Assembly: GCA_009694305.1 (NCBI GenBank)
Contig: SHVL01000010.1
Coordinates: 1 to 58,304 of the forward strand
Length of the DNA stretch: 58,304 bases
Source: Thermoleophilia bacterium
GTDB taxonomy: Bacteria > Actinomycetota > Thermoleophilia > Gaiellales > Gaiellaceae
Reading direction: 5' to 3'
The position numbers were made by a program, and so were the translations under genes. Shown in pieces: positions 16,059 through 25,121 of this stretch. Numbering within the stretch: the first letter of the stretch is position 1; every line of letters begins with the position of its first letter. The notes under the pieces are model-generated. The model was not told where the DNA came from and ran no database searches. It worked only from the letters and a program-made list of their open reading frames with translations.

Positions 16059-17614
16059 GCGAACACGAGCAAGGCGTAGTGGGGCTGGCCGCCGTCGAGC
16101 ACCTCGAGCTCCACCCGCGGGAACGCGTGCGCAAACCGCCTGCAGAGCTCGTCGAGCCGTGGCCCGTCAACACCCGTGATCGCGGTGAAAGTGTCCGCCC
16201 CGTCGGCAAGAACGCCCCTTGCTACCGTCAACACGACCTCGTCAAAGTCAGAGCCACACACGAGAACGCGTCCGTCGGCACGCCCGAGCCACTCGCCTGC
16301 TCGCACCTCGACGCCGTCGATGATCGTCGTCTCCACAGCCGTCGCCACGTCGCCCGTCCGGAGGCCGTCGAGCGCAGCGGCCATTGCCTCCATGTTCTCT
16401 TCGGCCCGGTCCCCGTGGGAATACGCCTCGTTGACCGCGACGAGGCCCGCCTGCAACGAGTCCGTTTCGACGACGCGAACCTTCCTGGACGTGAACTCGG
16501 TTGCCTGCAGGGCTGCGCCGACGGCGTTCGGGTCGTTCGGCAGGACGACCACCTCGGGAGCGCGAGCTCTCTCTATCGCAGCCAGGATCTCCTGCACGGA
16601 CGGGCTGCCCGTGAGACCGCCCTCGATCACGATCACCTCCCCGAACTTTCTTCCAAACAGCCGCCGGTTGCCGGCACCGGGCGCAACCGCGACGACGGCC
16701 GTCTGCAGGTCGGTGAGCCTCTCGCGGATCTGCTCGTCCATGTCCGCGACGGCGACGCTCGACACGATGCCACGAGACCGCGCACACTCGATGGCGCGTT
16801 CTGCGTCGTCGGTGTGGACGTGGACACGAAGCAGCGAGGGGCCGCCGACGACGTGCAGCGAGTCGCCGATCTGCCCCAGCTCCTCCGCGAGTGCCTCCCG
16901 GTCGAGGGCGCTCCCCTCAACGACGAAGTTCGTGCAGAACTGGAAGGTCGAGAACTCGTGCTCGATCTCGGGAAACCCGTCCTCGTCCACGGGTGCACTC
17001 CCGGGCACGGGGATGCCCGCAACCGAGAAGTAAATGCCGCGCAGGATCTCGACGAGGCCGACGCCGCCCGCATCGACCACACCCGCATCACGGAGCTTCG
17101 GCAACTGGTTCTGCGTTTCGGCAACGGCGACTTCACCGCGTTCGACGACGAAGGCGAGCAGTTGCGATTTGTCGAGCCCTCCGGCCTCGGGCAACTCCGC
17201 TGCCGTCGCCATCGCCTCCATCACGGTCAGCATCGTCCCGTGCACCGGATGATCGATTGCGCTCATGGCCTCGTCGGAGGCAGAGCGGAGCGCGTCGCGG
17301 ATCGTCACCGCTTCGACCCCGGCCTGTTTGCCGAGCACCCGGGCGAGGCCCCGGACGATCTGACTCAGGATCACGCCCGAGTTTCCGAGCGCGCCCCTCA
17401 GAGCTGCATCCTCGAGCTCCTTTGCCACGGCCGCGTGCCCCGTCGCCAGCGACCTCTCCAGCTCATCGACGATGAACTGGACGGTGAGCGTCATGTTGGT
17501 TCCCGTGTCACCGTCCGGAACCGGGTAGACGTTGAGACGGTTGATGCGCGCGCGGTGCGCCTCGAGGTTCCGGAGCGCGTCACGCGACACCCTCCGGGCG
17601 ACATCCATCTCCAT
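16055..17614 (-). CDS. fakA: Fatty acid kinase FakA (DAK2/DhaL domain protein)
   Basis: A 519-aa protein with an N-terminal DhaL (DAK2) kinase domain, NVYPVPDGDTGTNM at 28-41 and GNSGVILSQIVRG near 77 for Mg-ATP binding, and a second HGTMLT segment. A FakB-binding middle/C-terminal domain follows (DAGGVGLVEILRG near 177; VVVLPNDPNAVGAA near 345). It phosphorylates fatty acids held by FakB to give acyl-phosphate. ATG 17614 gives a normal N-terminus. It follows rpmB, a common order in Gram-positive bacteria, and overlaps the response regulator by 4 bp. Confidence 0.92.
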   Translation of the reverse strand: MEMDVARRVSRDALRNLEAHRARINRLNVYPVPDGDTGTNMTLTVQFIVDELERSLATGHAAVAKELEDAALRGALGNSGVILSQIVRGLARVLGKQAGVEAVTIRDALRSASDEAMSAIDHPVHGTMLTVMEAMATAAELPEAGGLDKSQLLAFVVERGEVAVAETQNQLPKLRDAGVVDAGGVGLVEILRGIYFSVAGIPVPGSAPVDEDGFPEIEHEFSTFQFCTNFVVEGSALDREALAEELGQIGDSLHVVGGPSLLRVHVHTDDAERAIECARSRGIVSSVAVADMDEQIRERLTDLQTAVVAVAPGAGNRRLFGRKFGEVIVIEGGLTGSPSVQEILAAIERARAPEVVVLPNDPNAVGAALQATEFTSRKVRVVETDSLQAGLVAVNEAYSHGDRAEENMEAMAAALDGLRTGDVATAVETTIIDGVEVRAGEWLGRADGRVLVCGSDFDEVVLTVARGVLADGADTFTAITGVDGPRLDELCRRFAHAFPRVELEVLDGGQPHYALLVFA

Positions 17615-17779
17615 CAGGACTGTCGCTCGCCGTTCATCGGCCGGTCGCCTGCCTGCGCAGCCGCTCTGCCCGCGGCCGAGATCCGATCAAGGCCGATTAT
17701 CGGAATCGGGTAAAGGCGCTGCTGCACCCCGCGAGAGTAGACGACGCAAGGCCGCTCGGAGCCACGTCGTACCCACGGT

Positions 17780-17797
17780 GACAGACCGAAGCCTGTC
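17780..17797 (-). terminator. UUCG-type hairpin just past rpmB
   Basis: On the minus strand GACAGGC-TTCG-GTCTGTC forms a 7-bp stem (one G-U pair) closed by a stable cUUCGg tetraloop, 8 bp past the rpmB stop. No U-tract follows, so it may be a processing or attenuation hairpin rather than a full terminator. It resembles the hairpin at 4569-4586. The rest of the 191-bp rpmB-fakA gap holds nothing I recognise. Confidence 0.4.
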
Positions 17798-17805
17798 GCC
17801 AACTG

Positions 17806-17997
17806 CTAGATCGCCTTGGTGACCTTGCCGGCCTTGAGGCAGCGGGTGCAGACATACGCCCGCGTCGCCTTGCCGTTCAGCATCATGCGCACCTTCTGCA
17901 GGTTCGGGTTGAAGCGGCGTTTGGTGGCGACCATCGAGTGGCTCCGGTTGTTACCGAAGCCGGGCTTCTTCCCGCAGAGTGAGCAGATCTTCGACAT
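17806..17997 (-). CDS. rpmB: 50S ribosomal protein L28
   Basis: A 63-aa ribosomal protein starting [21 protein letters not shown], with CxxC at residues 5/8 and 50/53, the zinc-binding (C+) form. ATG 17997 gives the exact family start. It precedes fakA, as in many Gram-positive genomes. Confidence 0.97.
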   Translation of the reverse strand: MSKICSLCGKKPGFGNNRSHSMVATKRRFNPNLQKVRMMLNGKATRAYVCTRCLKAGKVTKAI

Positions 17998-18043
17998 CCG
18001 GCTCCGGAGTGTACCGAAAGCGCGAACGCCGGTATGACGGGAG

Positions 18044-18811
18044 CTATCTGGCAGCCGCCGCTCGGAGGTTCGCGAACAGATCGGCCATTTCGAGGCCCGT
18101 GCGGACAGCCTCGGCTCCCTTGCCGTAGCGACTCTCGGCCTGGTCTGCGTGGTCGAGGGTGAGCAGTCCGAAAGCGACCGGAACGCCGGTCTCGATCCCA
18201 GCCAGCTGCAGACCGCTCGCAGCCTCGGCCGAGACGTAGTCGAAGTGGGGCGTATCACCACGGATCACGCAACCGAGGGCGACGATGCAGCTGAAGCGGC
18301 GCGTCTTTGCGAGCGCCATCGCAGCGAGAGGCAGCTCGAATGCACCTGGAACAGGCATCACCGTGACCGATTCGCGCGCGACGCCGAGAGCGTCGAGCTC
18401 GGAGAGAGCCGAGGCGAGCAGCTCGGTCGTGACGTCCCCGTTGAACCGTCCCACGACGATGCCGACGCGCCGGTTCTCCCCCGTCGTCTCGCCCTCGAGC
18501 ACGGCATACCCCTCCGGCACCGAGAGATCACCGGGCGCATGTTCCGACACGCCGGTGACACGGTCGACGACGGGCGCCTCCACAGCCTCCGGAACTACCT
18601 CCACATCCGGCACCTCGGCAGGAGCAGGATCGCCTTCGAGCTCGACCGGGGTCGAGTCTGCAGCGGGCCACCCGCCGAGAACGTTCTCGCTCGACGCATC
18701 GAGGTCCGAGATCTCCGTGGCCTCACTCGCTGCCTGGACGGGTGCATCCTCGTCGGCCAGAAGGTCTCGGGGCTCGTCGTCCCAGCTGGGTGAGTCGTAG
18801 CGGTCGCTCAT
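18044..18811 (-). CDS. ribH: 6,7-dimethyl-8-ribityllumazine synthase with acidic N-terminal extension
   Basis: The C-terminal ~143 residues are a complete Rib[13 protein letters not shown] (117-128), [28 protein letters not shown] and [15 protein letters not shown], the penultimate step of riboflavin synthesis. Ahead of it lie about 110 residues rich in Asp, Glu, Pro and Ala with no fold I recognise. The extension starts cleanly at ATG 18811, 21 bp after ribBA, and keeps the same frame without interruption, so it appears genuine. RibH normally forms pentamers or 60-mer shells; a disordered acidic arm on each subunit would be unusual. Confidence 0.93.
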   Translation of the reverse strand: MSDRYDSPSWDDEPRDLLADEDAPVQAASEATEISDLDASSENVLGGWPAADSTPVELEGDPAPAEVPDVEVVPEAVEAPVVDRVTGVSEHAPGDLSVPEGYAVLEGETTGENRRVGIVVGRFNGDVTTELLASALSELDALGVARESVTVMPVPGAFELPLAAMALAKTRRFSCIVALGCVIRGDTPHFDYVSAEAASGLQLAGIETGVPVAFGLLTLDHADQAESRYGKGAEAVRTGLEMADLFANLRAAAAR

Positions 18812-18832
18812 TCCCGCCAGCCTAACGATCGC

Positions 18833-20101
18833 TCAGGAGGTCTCCGGGTCGAACCGCACCCGCTGGTGGTGTTCGATGTCCCCGATCGTATGTCCCAGCT
18901 TGTTGCGCTTCGCGTCGAGGTACTCCCGATTCTCGGAATTCGGCAAGATCTCGATCGGCTCGTGCGCGACGACCGACAGCCCGAAACCGGAGATGCCGCT
19001 GATCTTCTTCGGGTTGTTCGTGAGCACCCGGATCGTGGTGAGACCGAGGTCTGCGAGGATCTGTGAGCCGATGCCGTACTCCCGCGCGTCGGCTGCGAAG
19101 CCGAGCTGCAAGTTGGCCTCCACGGTGTCGAGGCCCTGCTCCTGGAGCTCGTAGGCCCGCAGCTTGTTCAGGAGGCCGATGCCCCTCCCCTCCTGCGCGA
19201 GGTAGAGCAGCACTCCAACACCCTCCTCCTCGATGCGACCAAGGGCGCGGTCGAGTTGCTCGCCGCAGTCGCAGCGCCGGGAGTGAAAGACGTCGCCCGT
19301 GAGACACTCGGAGTGGACGCGCACGAGCACGTCGGCTACCCCCGCGACCTCGCCCTTGACGAGCGCGACGTGGTGCTTCCCGGTCAGCACCTCCTCGTAG
19401 GCCACCGCCTCGAAGAGGCCGTGATCTGTCGGCAGCCTCACCGAGACGATGCGGTTCACCAGCTTCTCATGCCGACGCCGGTACTCGATCAGGGCGGCGA
19501 CGGTGACCATCTTGAGGTCGTGGCGCTCGCAGTACCCGGTCAGGTCGGAGACCCGCGCCATCGTTCCGTCGTCATTCATGATCTCGCAGACCACGCCCGC
19601 CGAGAAGAGGCCGGCGAGGCGGGCGAGGTCTACCGCGGCCTCGGTCTGTCCGGAACGCTGCAGAACGCCACCGGTGCGGGCGCGCAACGGAAAGACGTGA
19701 CCGGGTTGGACGAGGTCGTAGGCCGTCGAGGTCGGATCGATCGCAACCTGAATCGTGTGCGCACGGTCGTGCGCGGAAATGCCCGTCGAAACGCCCTCAC
19801 GCGCCTCGATCGAGACCGTGAACGCCGTACCGAAGGGTGTCTCGTTCTGATCGGTCATCTGGCGCAGGCCGAGTTCCTCACACCGCTCGGGCGTGAGGCA
19901 GAGGCAGATCAGGCCCCGGCCGTGCATCGCCATGAAGTTGACGGATTCGGGCGTGACGAACTGCGCCGCAATCGTCAAGTCGCCCTCGTTCTCGCGATCC
20001 TCGTCGTCCACCACGACCACGAACCGTCCACAGCGGATCTCCTCGATCGCCTCCTCGACAGAGGCGAACACGGTGTCGGGTGCCTCGATGCTCACGACCA
20101 C
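18833..20101 (-). CDS. ribBA: Bifunctional DHBP synthase / GTP cyclohydrolase II
   Basis: A 422-aa fusion for the two entry reactions of riboflavin synthesis. The N-terminal RibB half has [11 protein letters not shown] near 31-41 and HTIQVAIDP near 133. The C-terminal RibA half has the zinc cysteines in [20 protein letters not shown] (about 264-283) and [20 protein letters not shown] 20101 is used; a further GTG two codons on is also possible. It lies between ribE and ribH. Confidence 0.96.
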   Translation of the reverse strand: MVVSIEAPDTVFASVEEAIEEIRCGRFVVVVDDEDRENEGDLTIAAQFVTPESVNFMAMHGRGLICLCLTPERCEELGLRQMTDQNETPFGTAFTVSIEAREGVSTGISAHDRAHTIQVAIDPTSTAYDLVQPGHVFPLRARTGGVLQRSGQTEAAVDLARLAGLFSAGVVCEIMNDDGTMARVSDLTGYCERHDLKMVTVAALIEYRRRHEKLVNRIVSVRLPTDHGLFEAVAYEEVLTGKHHVALVKGEVAGVADVLVRVHSECLTGDVFHSRRCDCGEQLDRALGRIEEEGVGVLLYLAQEGRGIGLLNKLRAYELQEQGLDTVEANLQLGFAADAREYGIGSQILADLGLTTIRVLTNNPKKISGISGFGLSVVAHEPIEILPNSENREYLDAKRNKLGHTIGDIEHHQRVRFDPETS

Positions 20102-20135
20102 ATCGTACCCCGCCGAAGCACGCTGGCTCCGCCCC

Positions 20136-20729
20136 CTACGCGAGAGGCGGCAGCAGGCGCTCGACGTACTTCGCGAGCACGTCTACCTCGAGGTTGACGT
20201 GGTGCCCCGGCATGAGCCCGGCAAGCGTCGTCCGAGACACCGTGTGAGGTATCAGCGCCAGTCCAAATACGTCCTCGTGAAGCTCTGCGACCGTCAGCGA
20301 GACGCCCTCCACCGTGATCGAGCCCTTCTCGACGCAGTAGCGCAGAATGTCAGGAGGAGCCTCGACGAGCACCCTCAGCCCCTCCCCCTCGGTCTCGGCC
20401 GACCGCACCCTGCCGATGCCGTCCACGTGGCCCTGGACGATGTGGCCGCCCATCGCGTCACCCGCAAGCAGGGCCGGTTCGAGATTGACGGCCGCTCCGC
20501 TCCCGAGGCCTGCGAGCGTTGACCGGGAGAGGGTCTCGGGGCCCGCATAGAAGGTCAGCCGAGACCCCTCGACGGTCTCTGCTGTCAGGCAGACGCCGTT
20601 GACTGCGACCGAACCGCCGATGCCGACGAGCGGAGCCGTGAGGGGCGCTACGATCTCGAGCCGAATGCCTTCTTCACCGCCGCTGACGGAGGTGACCGAT
20701 CCCACTTCGCGGACGATTCCCGTGAACAT
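20136..20729 (-). CDS. ribE: Riboflavin synthase alpha subunit
   Basis: A 197-aa trimeric enzyme with two similar beta-barrel halves: [12 protein letters not shown] at the start, [13 protein letters not shown] near 44 and the second repeat [12 protein letters not shown] near 150. It dismutates lumazine to riboflavin, using the product of RibH from the same gene run. ATG 20729 gives the diagnostic MFTGIV start. Confidence 0.96.
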   Translation of the reverse strand: MFTGIVREVGSVTSVSGGEEGIRLEIVAPLTAPLVGIGGSVAVNGVCLTAETVEGSRLTFYAGPETLSRSTLAGLGSGAAVNLEPALLAGDAMGGHIVQGHVDGIGRVRSAETEGEGLRVLVEAPPDILRYCVEKGSITVEGVSLTVAELHEDVFGLALIPHTVSRTTLAGLMPGHHVNLEVDVLAKYVERLLPPLA

Positions 20730-20755
20730 GGCCGGAAGGCTACCGCGTCGGTGGC

Positions 20756-21694
20756 CTACGGCTCACGGAGGTAGGCCTCGAGGAGCACGTCGCCGCCGAC
20801 CGGCCGCGCCGAGAGGCGAGAGAGCTGCATTGACGCGGAGATCTCGCCGAGAAAGCGTGGCCCGTCGCCCGACAGCGTTGGCGCGACGAACAGGAGCAGC
20901 TTGTCAACGAGGCCTGCCTCCAGGAATGCCGTTGCAAGCGTCGGGCCACCCTCTAGCAGGAGCGACTGCACGCCCTCTGCCGCTAGAGCAGCCAACTCGT
21001 CGAGAAGAGGGGCCTGGCGGAGCTCGAGTCCCGAGCCGGCCGGCAGCGGCCCGCTGCCGAAGGCAAGCCTCCTCGGTTGGCGCACGACCGGGACATCTCG
21101 CGCATCGAGGCGTGGCGCGTCCGCACGCACGGTTCCCATCCCGACCGCGACCGCGTCCGAGGCAGCGCGCAGCTCGTGCACGAGACGTCGGGACGCCTCC
21201 CCGGTGACCCAGCGCGCCCCCGGAACCGTCACTCTCCCGTCGAGCGTCATCGCGACCTTGTAGGTGACGAGCGGACGCGCGAGGGCCTTCCACGTGCGCC
21301 AGGCCTCGTTCTGGTGCCGCGCCTCGAAGCTGTCCTCGATCTCGACCTCGAGCCCGGCCTGACGCAGCCGTTCGACACCCCCCGCTGCTTCGGGGTTCGG
21401 GTCGAGGCAGCCGACGACGACACGCGAGATGCCCGCCGCGACGATCGCGTCGGCGCACGGCGGGGTTCGCCCGTGATGGGCGCACGGCTCCATCGTGACG
21501 TAGAGCGTGGCTCCACGGGCACGCCCGGCGGCAGCGGCGAGCGCCACGATCTCACCGTGGCGGCCGCCGTAGGCTTCCGTCACGCCCTCTCCGACAACCG
21601 CGCCCGCTGCGACGACGACGGCGCCGACCGTGGGATTCGGGTAGGCAGCCCCCGCTGCGTCGTTCGCAAGACCGAGTGCGCGCTCGAGGCTCAT
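20756..21694 (-). CDS. ribD: Riboflavin biosynthesis deaminase/reductase RibD
   Basis: A 312-aa bifunctional protein. The cytidine-deaminase-like half has HGEIVAL (zinc ligand and general base; the more usual form is HAE) and MEPCAHHGRTPPCADAI for zinc. The C-terminal reductase half (KVAMTLDGRVT near 162, LLEGGPTLATAFLEAGLVD near 256) uses NADPH. ATG 21694 overlaps the rpe stop (ATGA). No FMN riboswitch precedes it; it is internal to the operon. Confidence 0.94.
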   Translation of the reverse strand: MSLERALGLANDAAGAAYPNPTVGAVVVAAGAVVGEGVTEAYGGRHGEIVALAAAAGRARGATLYVTMEPCAHHGRTPPCADAIVAAGISRVVVGCLDPNPEAAGGVERLRQAGLEVEIEDSFEARHQNEAWRTWKALARPLVTYKVAMTLDGRVTVPGARWVTGEASRRLVHELRAASDAVAVGMGTVRADAPRLDARDVPVVRQPRRLAFGSGPLPAGSGLELRQAPLLDELAALAAEGVQSLLLEGGPTLATAFLEAGLVDKLLLFVAPTLSGDGPRFLGEISASMQLSRLSARPVGGDVLLEAYLREP

Positions 21695-22374
21695 CCGGCC
21701 GCGGCAGCGGCGATGCGACGATAGGCAGCGACCGGGTCGGGGTCTGCGAAGACGGCGTTTCCGGCGACGAACAGGGTCGCACCTGCCGCCCGTACCGCCG
21801 CCACGTTCGCCTCATCGACACCGCCGTCTACCTGGATCGGGATCGCGACGAGGGCTGCGAGCTCCTCGATCCTCCCGTATGCCTCGGGCATGAACGGCTG
21901 CCCGGAGTAGCCGGGCACGATGCTCATACAGAGGATCATCTCGGCTCCGGCTTCGTGGGCGAACGCAGCCGCCTCCGCGGGCCCGGTGTCCGGATTGAAC
22001 GCGACGCCCACCGCGAGCCCGAGCGCGCGGGCGGCGTCGGCCACCCCAAGGGGATCATCCGACGTCTCGAGGTGAAAGGTGACCGAGTCGGCACCGGACT
22101 CTGCGAACTCGGCAAAATGATGGGCCGGACGGGCGACCATCAGGTGGCAGTCGATCACGCCGCCCGCCGCGTGAATCAGCGGTGCGATCGAACGCAGAAC
22201 GACCGGCCCGATCGTTACCGGCGGAACGAAGTGGCCGTCACCGACATCGAAATGGAAGATGCGGCAGCCGGCACCGAGCAGCGTCTCGACCTCCTCGCCG
22301 AGGCGGGCGAAGTCGGCGGCGTACAGCGACGGCTCGACCTCACTGGTTCCGCGAACCCACGCTGCCCATCCCAT
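21691..22374 (-). CDS. rpe: Ribulose-phosphate 3-epimerase
   Basis: A 227-aa TIM-barrel enzyme of the pentose phosphate pathway. Motifs: EPSLYAADFARL, HFDVGDGHFVPPVTIGP, CHLMVARP, MSIVPGYSGQPF and IQVDGGVDEANV. Ribulose 5-phosphate is a precursor for RibB, which makes its place next to ribD sensible. A few residues before EPSLYAADF are an extension. The usual order rsmB-rpe-ribD is kept. Confidence 0.95.
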   Translation of the reverse strand: MGWAAWVRGTSEVEPSLYAADFARLGEEVETLLGAGCRIFHFDVGDGHFVPPVTIGPVVLRSIAPLIHAAGGVIDCHLMVARPAHHFAEFAESGADSVTFHLETSDDPLGVADAARALGLAVGVAFNPDTGPAEAAAFAHEAGAEMILCMSIVPGYSGQPFMPEAYGRIEELAALVAIPIQVDGGVDEANVAAVRAAGATLFVAGNAVFADPDPVAAYRRIAAAAAG

Positions 22375-22443
22375 GGCACGAGTCTACGGCCTCCACCGGC
22401 CCCGGCGCGACGGAACAGTGGACACTGCGTCACAGGATTTCGC

Positions 22444-23685
22444 TCACGGAATGTGGAGACGTGCGATGAAGAACCCGCTCGTCCGGTGGACGTGCGGCAG
22501 CGTCTGCAGGAAACCGGGCCGGGTGAGATGCCGGAACTGCGGCCACTCCTCGGCAAGCGAGAGGTCAACCTCGAGGCCGGACGCGTCAACCACGGCCTCT
22601 GCCTCGTCGCGGTTGACGGTGCAGACGGAGTAGACGACGGTGCCGCCCGGTCGCACGCGCGCCGCCGCTGCCCGGAGGAGCTCGAGCTGCAGCTCGGGTA
22701 GTGGCTGAGAGCGCCACCGGAGATCGGGCCGCGCAGCGAGCACACCGAGCCCCGAGCATGGAGCGTCAACGAGCGCCCGGTCAAATCCGGTGAGAGCGAC
22801 GGGAAGCTCACGGCCGTCGGCGCAGACGACCTGAACGTTCGTGGCGCCGAGCCGAGCCACATTCTCCTCCAGCTCCCTGGCACGAGACGCACTCGCCTCG
22901 ACCGCGACCACGTCTCCTGCGAGCATCGTCGCCTTGCCGCCTGGCGCCGCACACAGGTCGAGCACGCGCTCTCCCGCCTGCGAGCCGACACACAGCCCCG
23001 CAAGCTGCGAGCCGACGCTCTGGGGCCAGACCCGCCCCTCCTCGAACATCCGGTCGTCCATGTGATCGACGTGCCAGGCACCCGGCACATCGGGGTCGGC
23101 CACGCCCTCGACCTCGCCGCGCACGAGCCGCACGACGGTCGGCGGGGCCTCGTTCTGGGCCTCCATCAGTGCGACCGCACCCGCGGCTCCGAGGTCGCGC
23201 CACCATGTCTCGGCCACCCAGTCGGGGTAGGAATGGCGCAACGCCGCCTCCTCCCACGTCACCTCGGGGAGCGCCTCGACCGAGGCCCTGCCCTCGTCGG
23301 CTATTCGTCGCAGCACGGCGTTCGTGAACGGCACCGCCCGCTCGAGCCGAGCCCGGCGCACGAGCTCGACCGATTCGTTGACGGCCGCGTACCGGGGAAC
23401 ACCGTCCAGGAAGACGAGCTGGAAGGCGCCGAGCCTCAGAGCCGCGCGAACGGGGTCGTCGAGGCGTCTGACGGGCCGCCGACCGACCGTCTCGATCACG
23501 TAGTCGAGCGTCCGCGTTCTCTGCACGGTGCCGTAGGCGAGCTGCCGGGCGAGGGATCGGTCGCGATCAGCAAGCCCCGCTGCGGCAGTTCGCAGGGCAC
23601 GGTCGGTGTACGCCTCGTGCTCGAAGACCCGTCGAATCACGTCGAACGCCGCCGCGCGCGCCGGCGAGATCGCTGCAGCTTTCAC
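22444..23685 (-). CDS. rsmB: 16S rRNA (cytosine967-C5)-methyltransferase RsmB
   Basis: A 413-aa enzyme with an N-terminal NusB-like RNA-binding domain (ARAAAFDVIRRVFEHEAYTDRAL) and a C-terminal SAM methyltransferase: DLCAAPGGKATM, DAPCSGLGVL (catalytic Cys motif) and YSVCTVNRDE. GTG 23685 overlaps the fmt stop (GTGA), giving VKAAAISPARAAAF; the frame upstream is a shadow within fmt. Confidence 0.95.
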   Translation of the reverse strand: MKAAAISPARAAAFDVIRRVFEHEAYTDRALRTAAAGLADRDRSLARQLAYGTVQRTRTLDYVIETVGRRPVRRLDDPVRAALRLGAFQLVFLDGVPRYAAVNESVELVRRARLERAVPFTNAVLRRIADEGRASVEALPEVTWEEAALRHSYPDWVAETWWRDLGAAGAVALMEAQNEAPPTVVRLVRGEVEGVADPDVPGAWHVDHMDDRMFEEGRVWPQSVGSQLAGLCVGSQAGERVLDLCAAPGGKATMLAGDVVAVEASASRARELEENVARLGATNVQVVCADGRELPVALTGFDRALVDAPCSGLGVLAARPDLRWRSQPLPELQLELLRAAAARVRPGGTVVYSVCTVNRDEAEAVVDASGLEVDLSLAEEWPQFRHLTRPGFLQTLPHVHRTSGFFIARLHIP

Positions 23686-24485
23686 TGCAGGCCGCGCAAC
23701 CAGGCGGCCGCGTCCATCCGCCTGCCGCCGTCGGGTTGAACCTCGATCGGCTCGAACGCCCCGTTCGCCCCGACGCGCGCCTGCCACACCGTCACCGGCC
23801 GGCCGTGCAACTCGGCCCGCGCACCGATGTGCGGAGAGAGCGCCCGCACCCGGCGGACAAGATCGTCGGCCTCGAGCGCGAGGTCGAGAACCCGATCCTC
23901 GGGCGTGATCTTGTCGGCGTAGACGACGCCACAGCTTTCCTGGGCCACGAAAGACGGTTGCGCGGCGGAGAGCACGTCGGCGAGAAGCTCGACTGCGACC
24001 CGCGCAGCCTGCTCGAACACGGCGGCGGCATCGTCCTGCGGGCCGATCGGGAACGACCGCCGGGCGGCAATCGGGCCTGCATCTAGCTCGGCGACCGTCT
24101 CGTGGATCGTCACTCCCGTCTCGACGTCACCGGCGAGGATCGCCCGCTCGACGGGCGCCGCTCCGCGCCAGCGTGGCAGGAGCGAGGGGTGGACGTTGAG
24201 CCAGGATCGTTCCATGAGCACCTCCTCCGGGATCAGGAGGCCGTACGCACAGACGACGACGACCGGCGCGCCGAGATCGAGGCCTGGCTCCGGGCGATCC
24301 GGCTGCAGCACCGGCACGCCAAGACGCTCCGCCACGACCTTCGCAGGAGGTGGTGCGATCAGGCGCCCACGCCCACGGGGTGCATCGGGACGGGTCAGGA
24401 GAGCCGAGATGTCATGCTGCGCGGCGAGCTGCTCGAGCACGTCCGCCCCGAACGGCGCCGTCGCAGCGACGGCGATCCGCGCCAC
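23682..24485 (-). CDS. fmt: Methionyl-tRNA formyltransferase
   Basis: A 267-aa enzyme that formylates initiator Met-tRNA from 10-formyl-THF. Catalytic block LNVHPSLLPRWRGAAPVERAI near 101-121; the C-terminal OB-fold begins near VVYADKITPED. It is shorter than the usual ~310 aa, mainly through a compact N-terminal Rossmann domain and C-terminal domain, but no motif is missing. GTG 24485 lies 2 bp after the def stop, and the family N-terminus (RIAVAATAPFGADVLE) follows directly. Def removes the same formyl group later. Confidence 0.94.
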   Translation of the reverse strand: MARIAVAATAPFGADVLEQLAAQHDISALLTRPDAPRGRGRLIAPPPAKVVAERLGVPVLQPDRPEPGLDLGAPVVVVCAYGLLIPEEVLMERSWLNVHPSLLPRWRGAAPVERAILAGDVETGVTIHETVAELDAGPIAARRSFPIGPQDDAAAVFEQAARVAVELLADVLSAAQPSFVAQESCGVVYADKITPEDRVLDLALEADDLVRRVRALSPHIGARAELHGRPVTVWQARVGANGAFEPIEVQPDGGRRMDAAAWLRGLQ

Positions 24486-24487
24486 GC

Positions 24488-25081
24488 CTATCTCGACAGA
24501 ACGAGCTTCGGCCGCAGCTGCGCCAGTGCCTCGCGCCGCGACTCCGGATCGGTGCGATCGATGATCAGCTTGCCGTCGAGATGGTCGAGCTCGTGTTGGG
24601 CGACGAACGCCGTCCATCCCTCGAGCTCGAAACGCAACGGCGCACCGTCGGTGCTCACCCCCTCGAGCGTCACCTCGACAGATCGTTCGACCGGCACGCG
24701 CACGGGCCCGAGCGAGAGGCAGCCCTCTTCGTGGACGTCAACGCCCACGCCCATCTTCGTGAGCACCGGGTTGACGACCACCAGATCTTCGTAGTCGCCG
24801 TTGTGGAACACGAATACCCGGCGGAGGATCCCGACCTGCGTTGCGGCGAGGCCGATCCCGTCGGCATCGTGCTCGAGCGTGAGCATCCGTACCGTGAGCT
24901 GCACGAGCTCCTCGTCGAAGCTCTCGACCTCGTTCGCACGCATCCGCAGAATCGGGTCGCCGTACTGGCGGATCTGTGACAGCGCTGCCTGCCGCCGCGC
25001 ACGCGCCTCCGCCTCGAGCTCATACTCGTCCCCGTCACCGCCGTGGTCGTGGTCGCCGTGGTCGTGGTCGTGGTCGCTCAT
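24488..25081 (-). CDS. def: Peptide deformylase with His/Asp-rich N-terminal tail
   Basis: A 197-aa metalloenzyme with all three motifs: GIGLAATQVG, EGCLSL and QHELDHLDG (metal ligands Cys, His, His). It removes formyl groups from nascent proteins. Residues 2-19 are almost only His, Asp, Gly (SDHDHDHGDHDHGG...), encoded by repeats of GACCAC; such tails are typical of metal-handling proteins rather than deformylases. ATG 25081 is the only plausible start in this frame for that tail; no nearer start exists before QIRQYGDPILR. It sits in the conserved priA-def-fmt order. Confidence 0.95.
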   Translation of the reverse strand: MSDHDHDHGDHDHGGDGDEYELEAEARARRQAALSQIRQYGDPILRMRANEVESFDEELVQLTVRMLTLEHDADGIGLAATQVGILRRVFVFHNGDYEDLVVVNPVLTKMGVGVDVHEEGCLSLGPVRVPVERSVEVTLEGVSTDGAPLRFELEGWTAFVAQHELDHLDGKLIIDRTDPESRREALAQLRPKLVLSR

Positions 25082-25121
25082 GCCGCGAGTCTAGCCGCGC
25101 AGGCTGATCATGCGCCCGTTC

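Noticed and set aside
16052-17713. 553-codon plus-strand frame opposite fakA
   Set aside because: Shadow frame; FakA motifs are complete on the minus strand.
17615-17805. Possible Asp23-like or small gene between rpmB and fakA (62-codon frame)
   Set aside because: No start with ribosome-binding site and no family similarity; treated as intergenic.
20700-22450. FMN riboswitch before the riboflavin genes
   Set aside because: ribD is translationally coupled to rpe and no RFN consensus is present.
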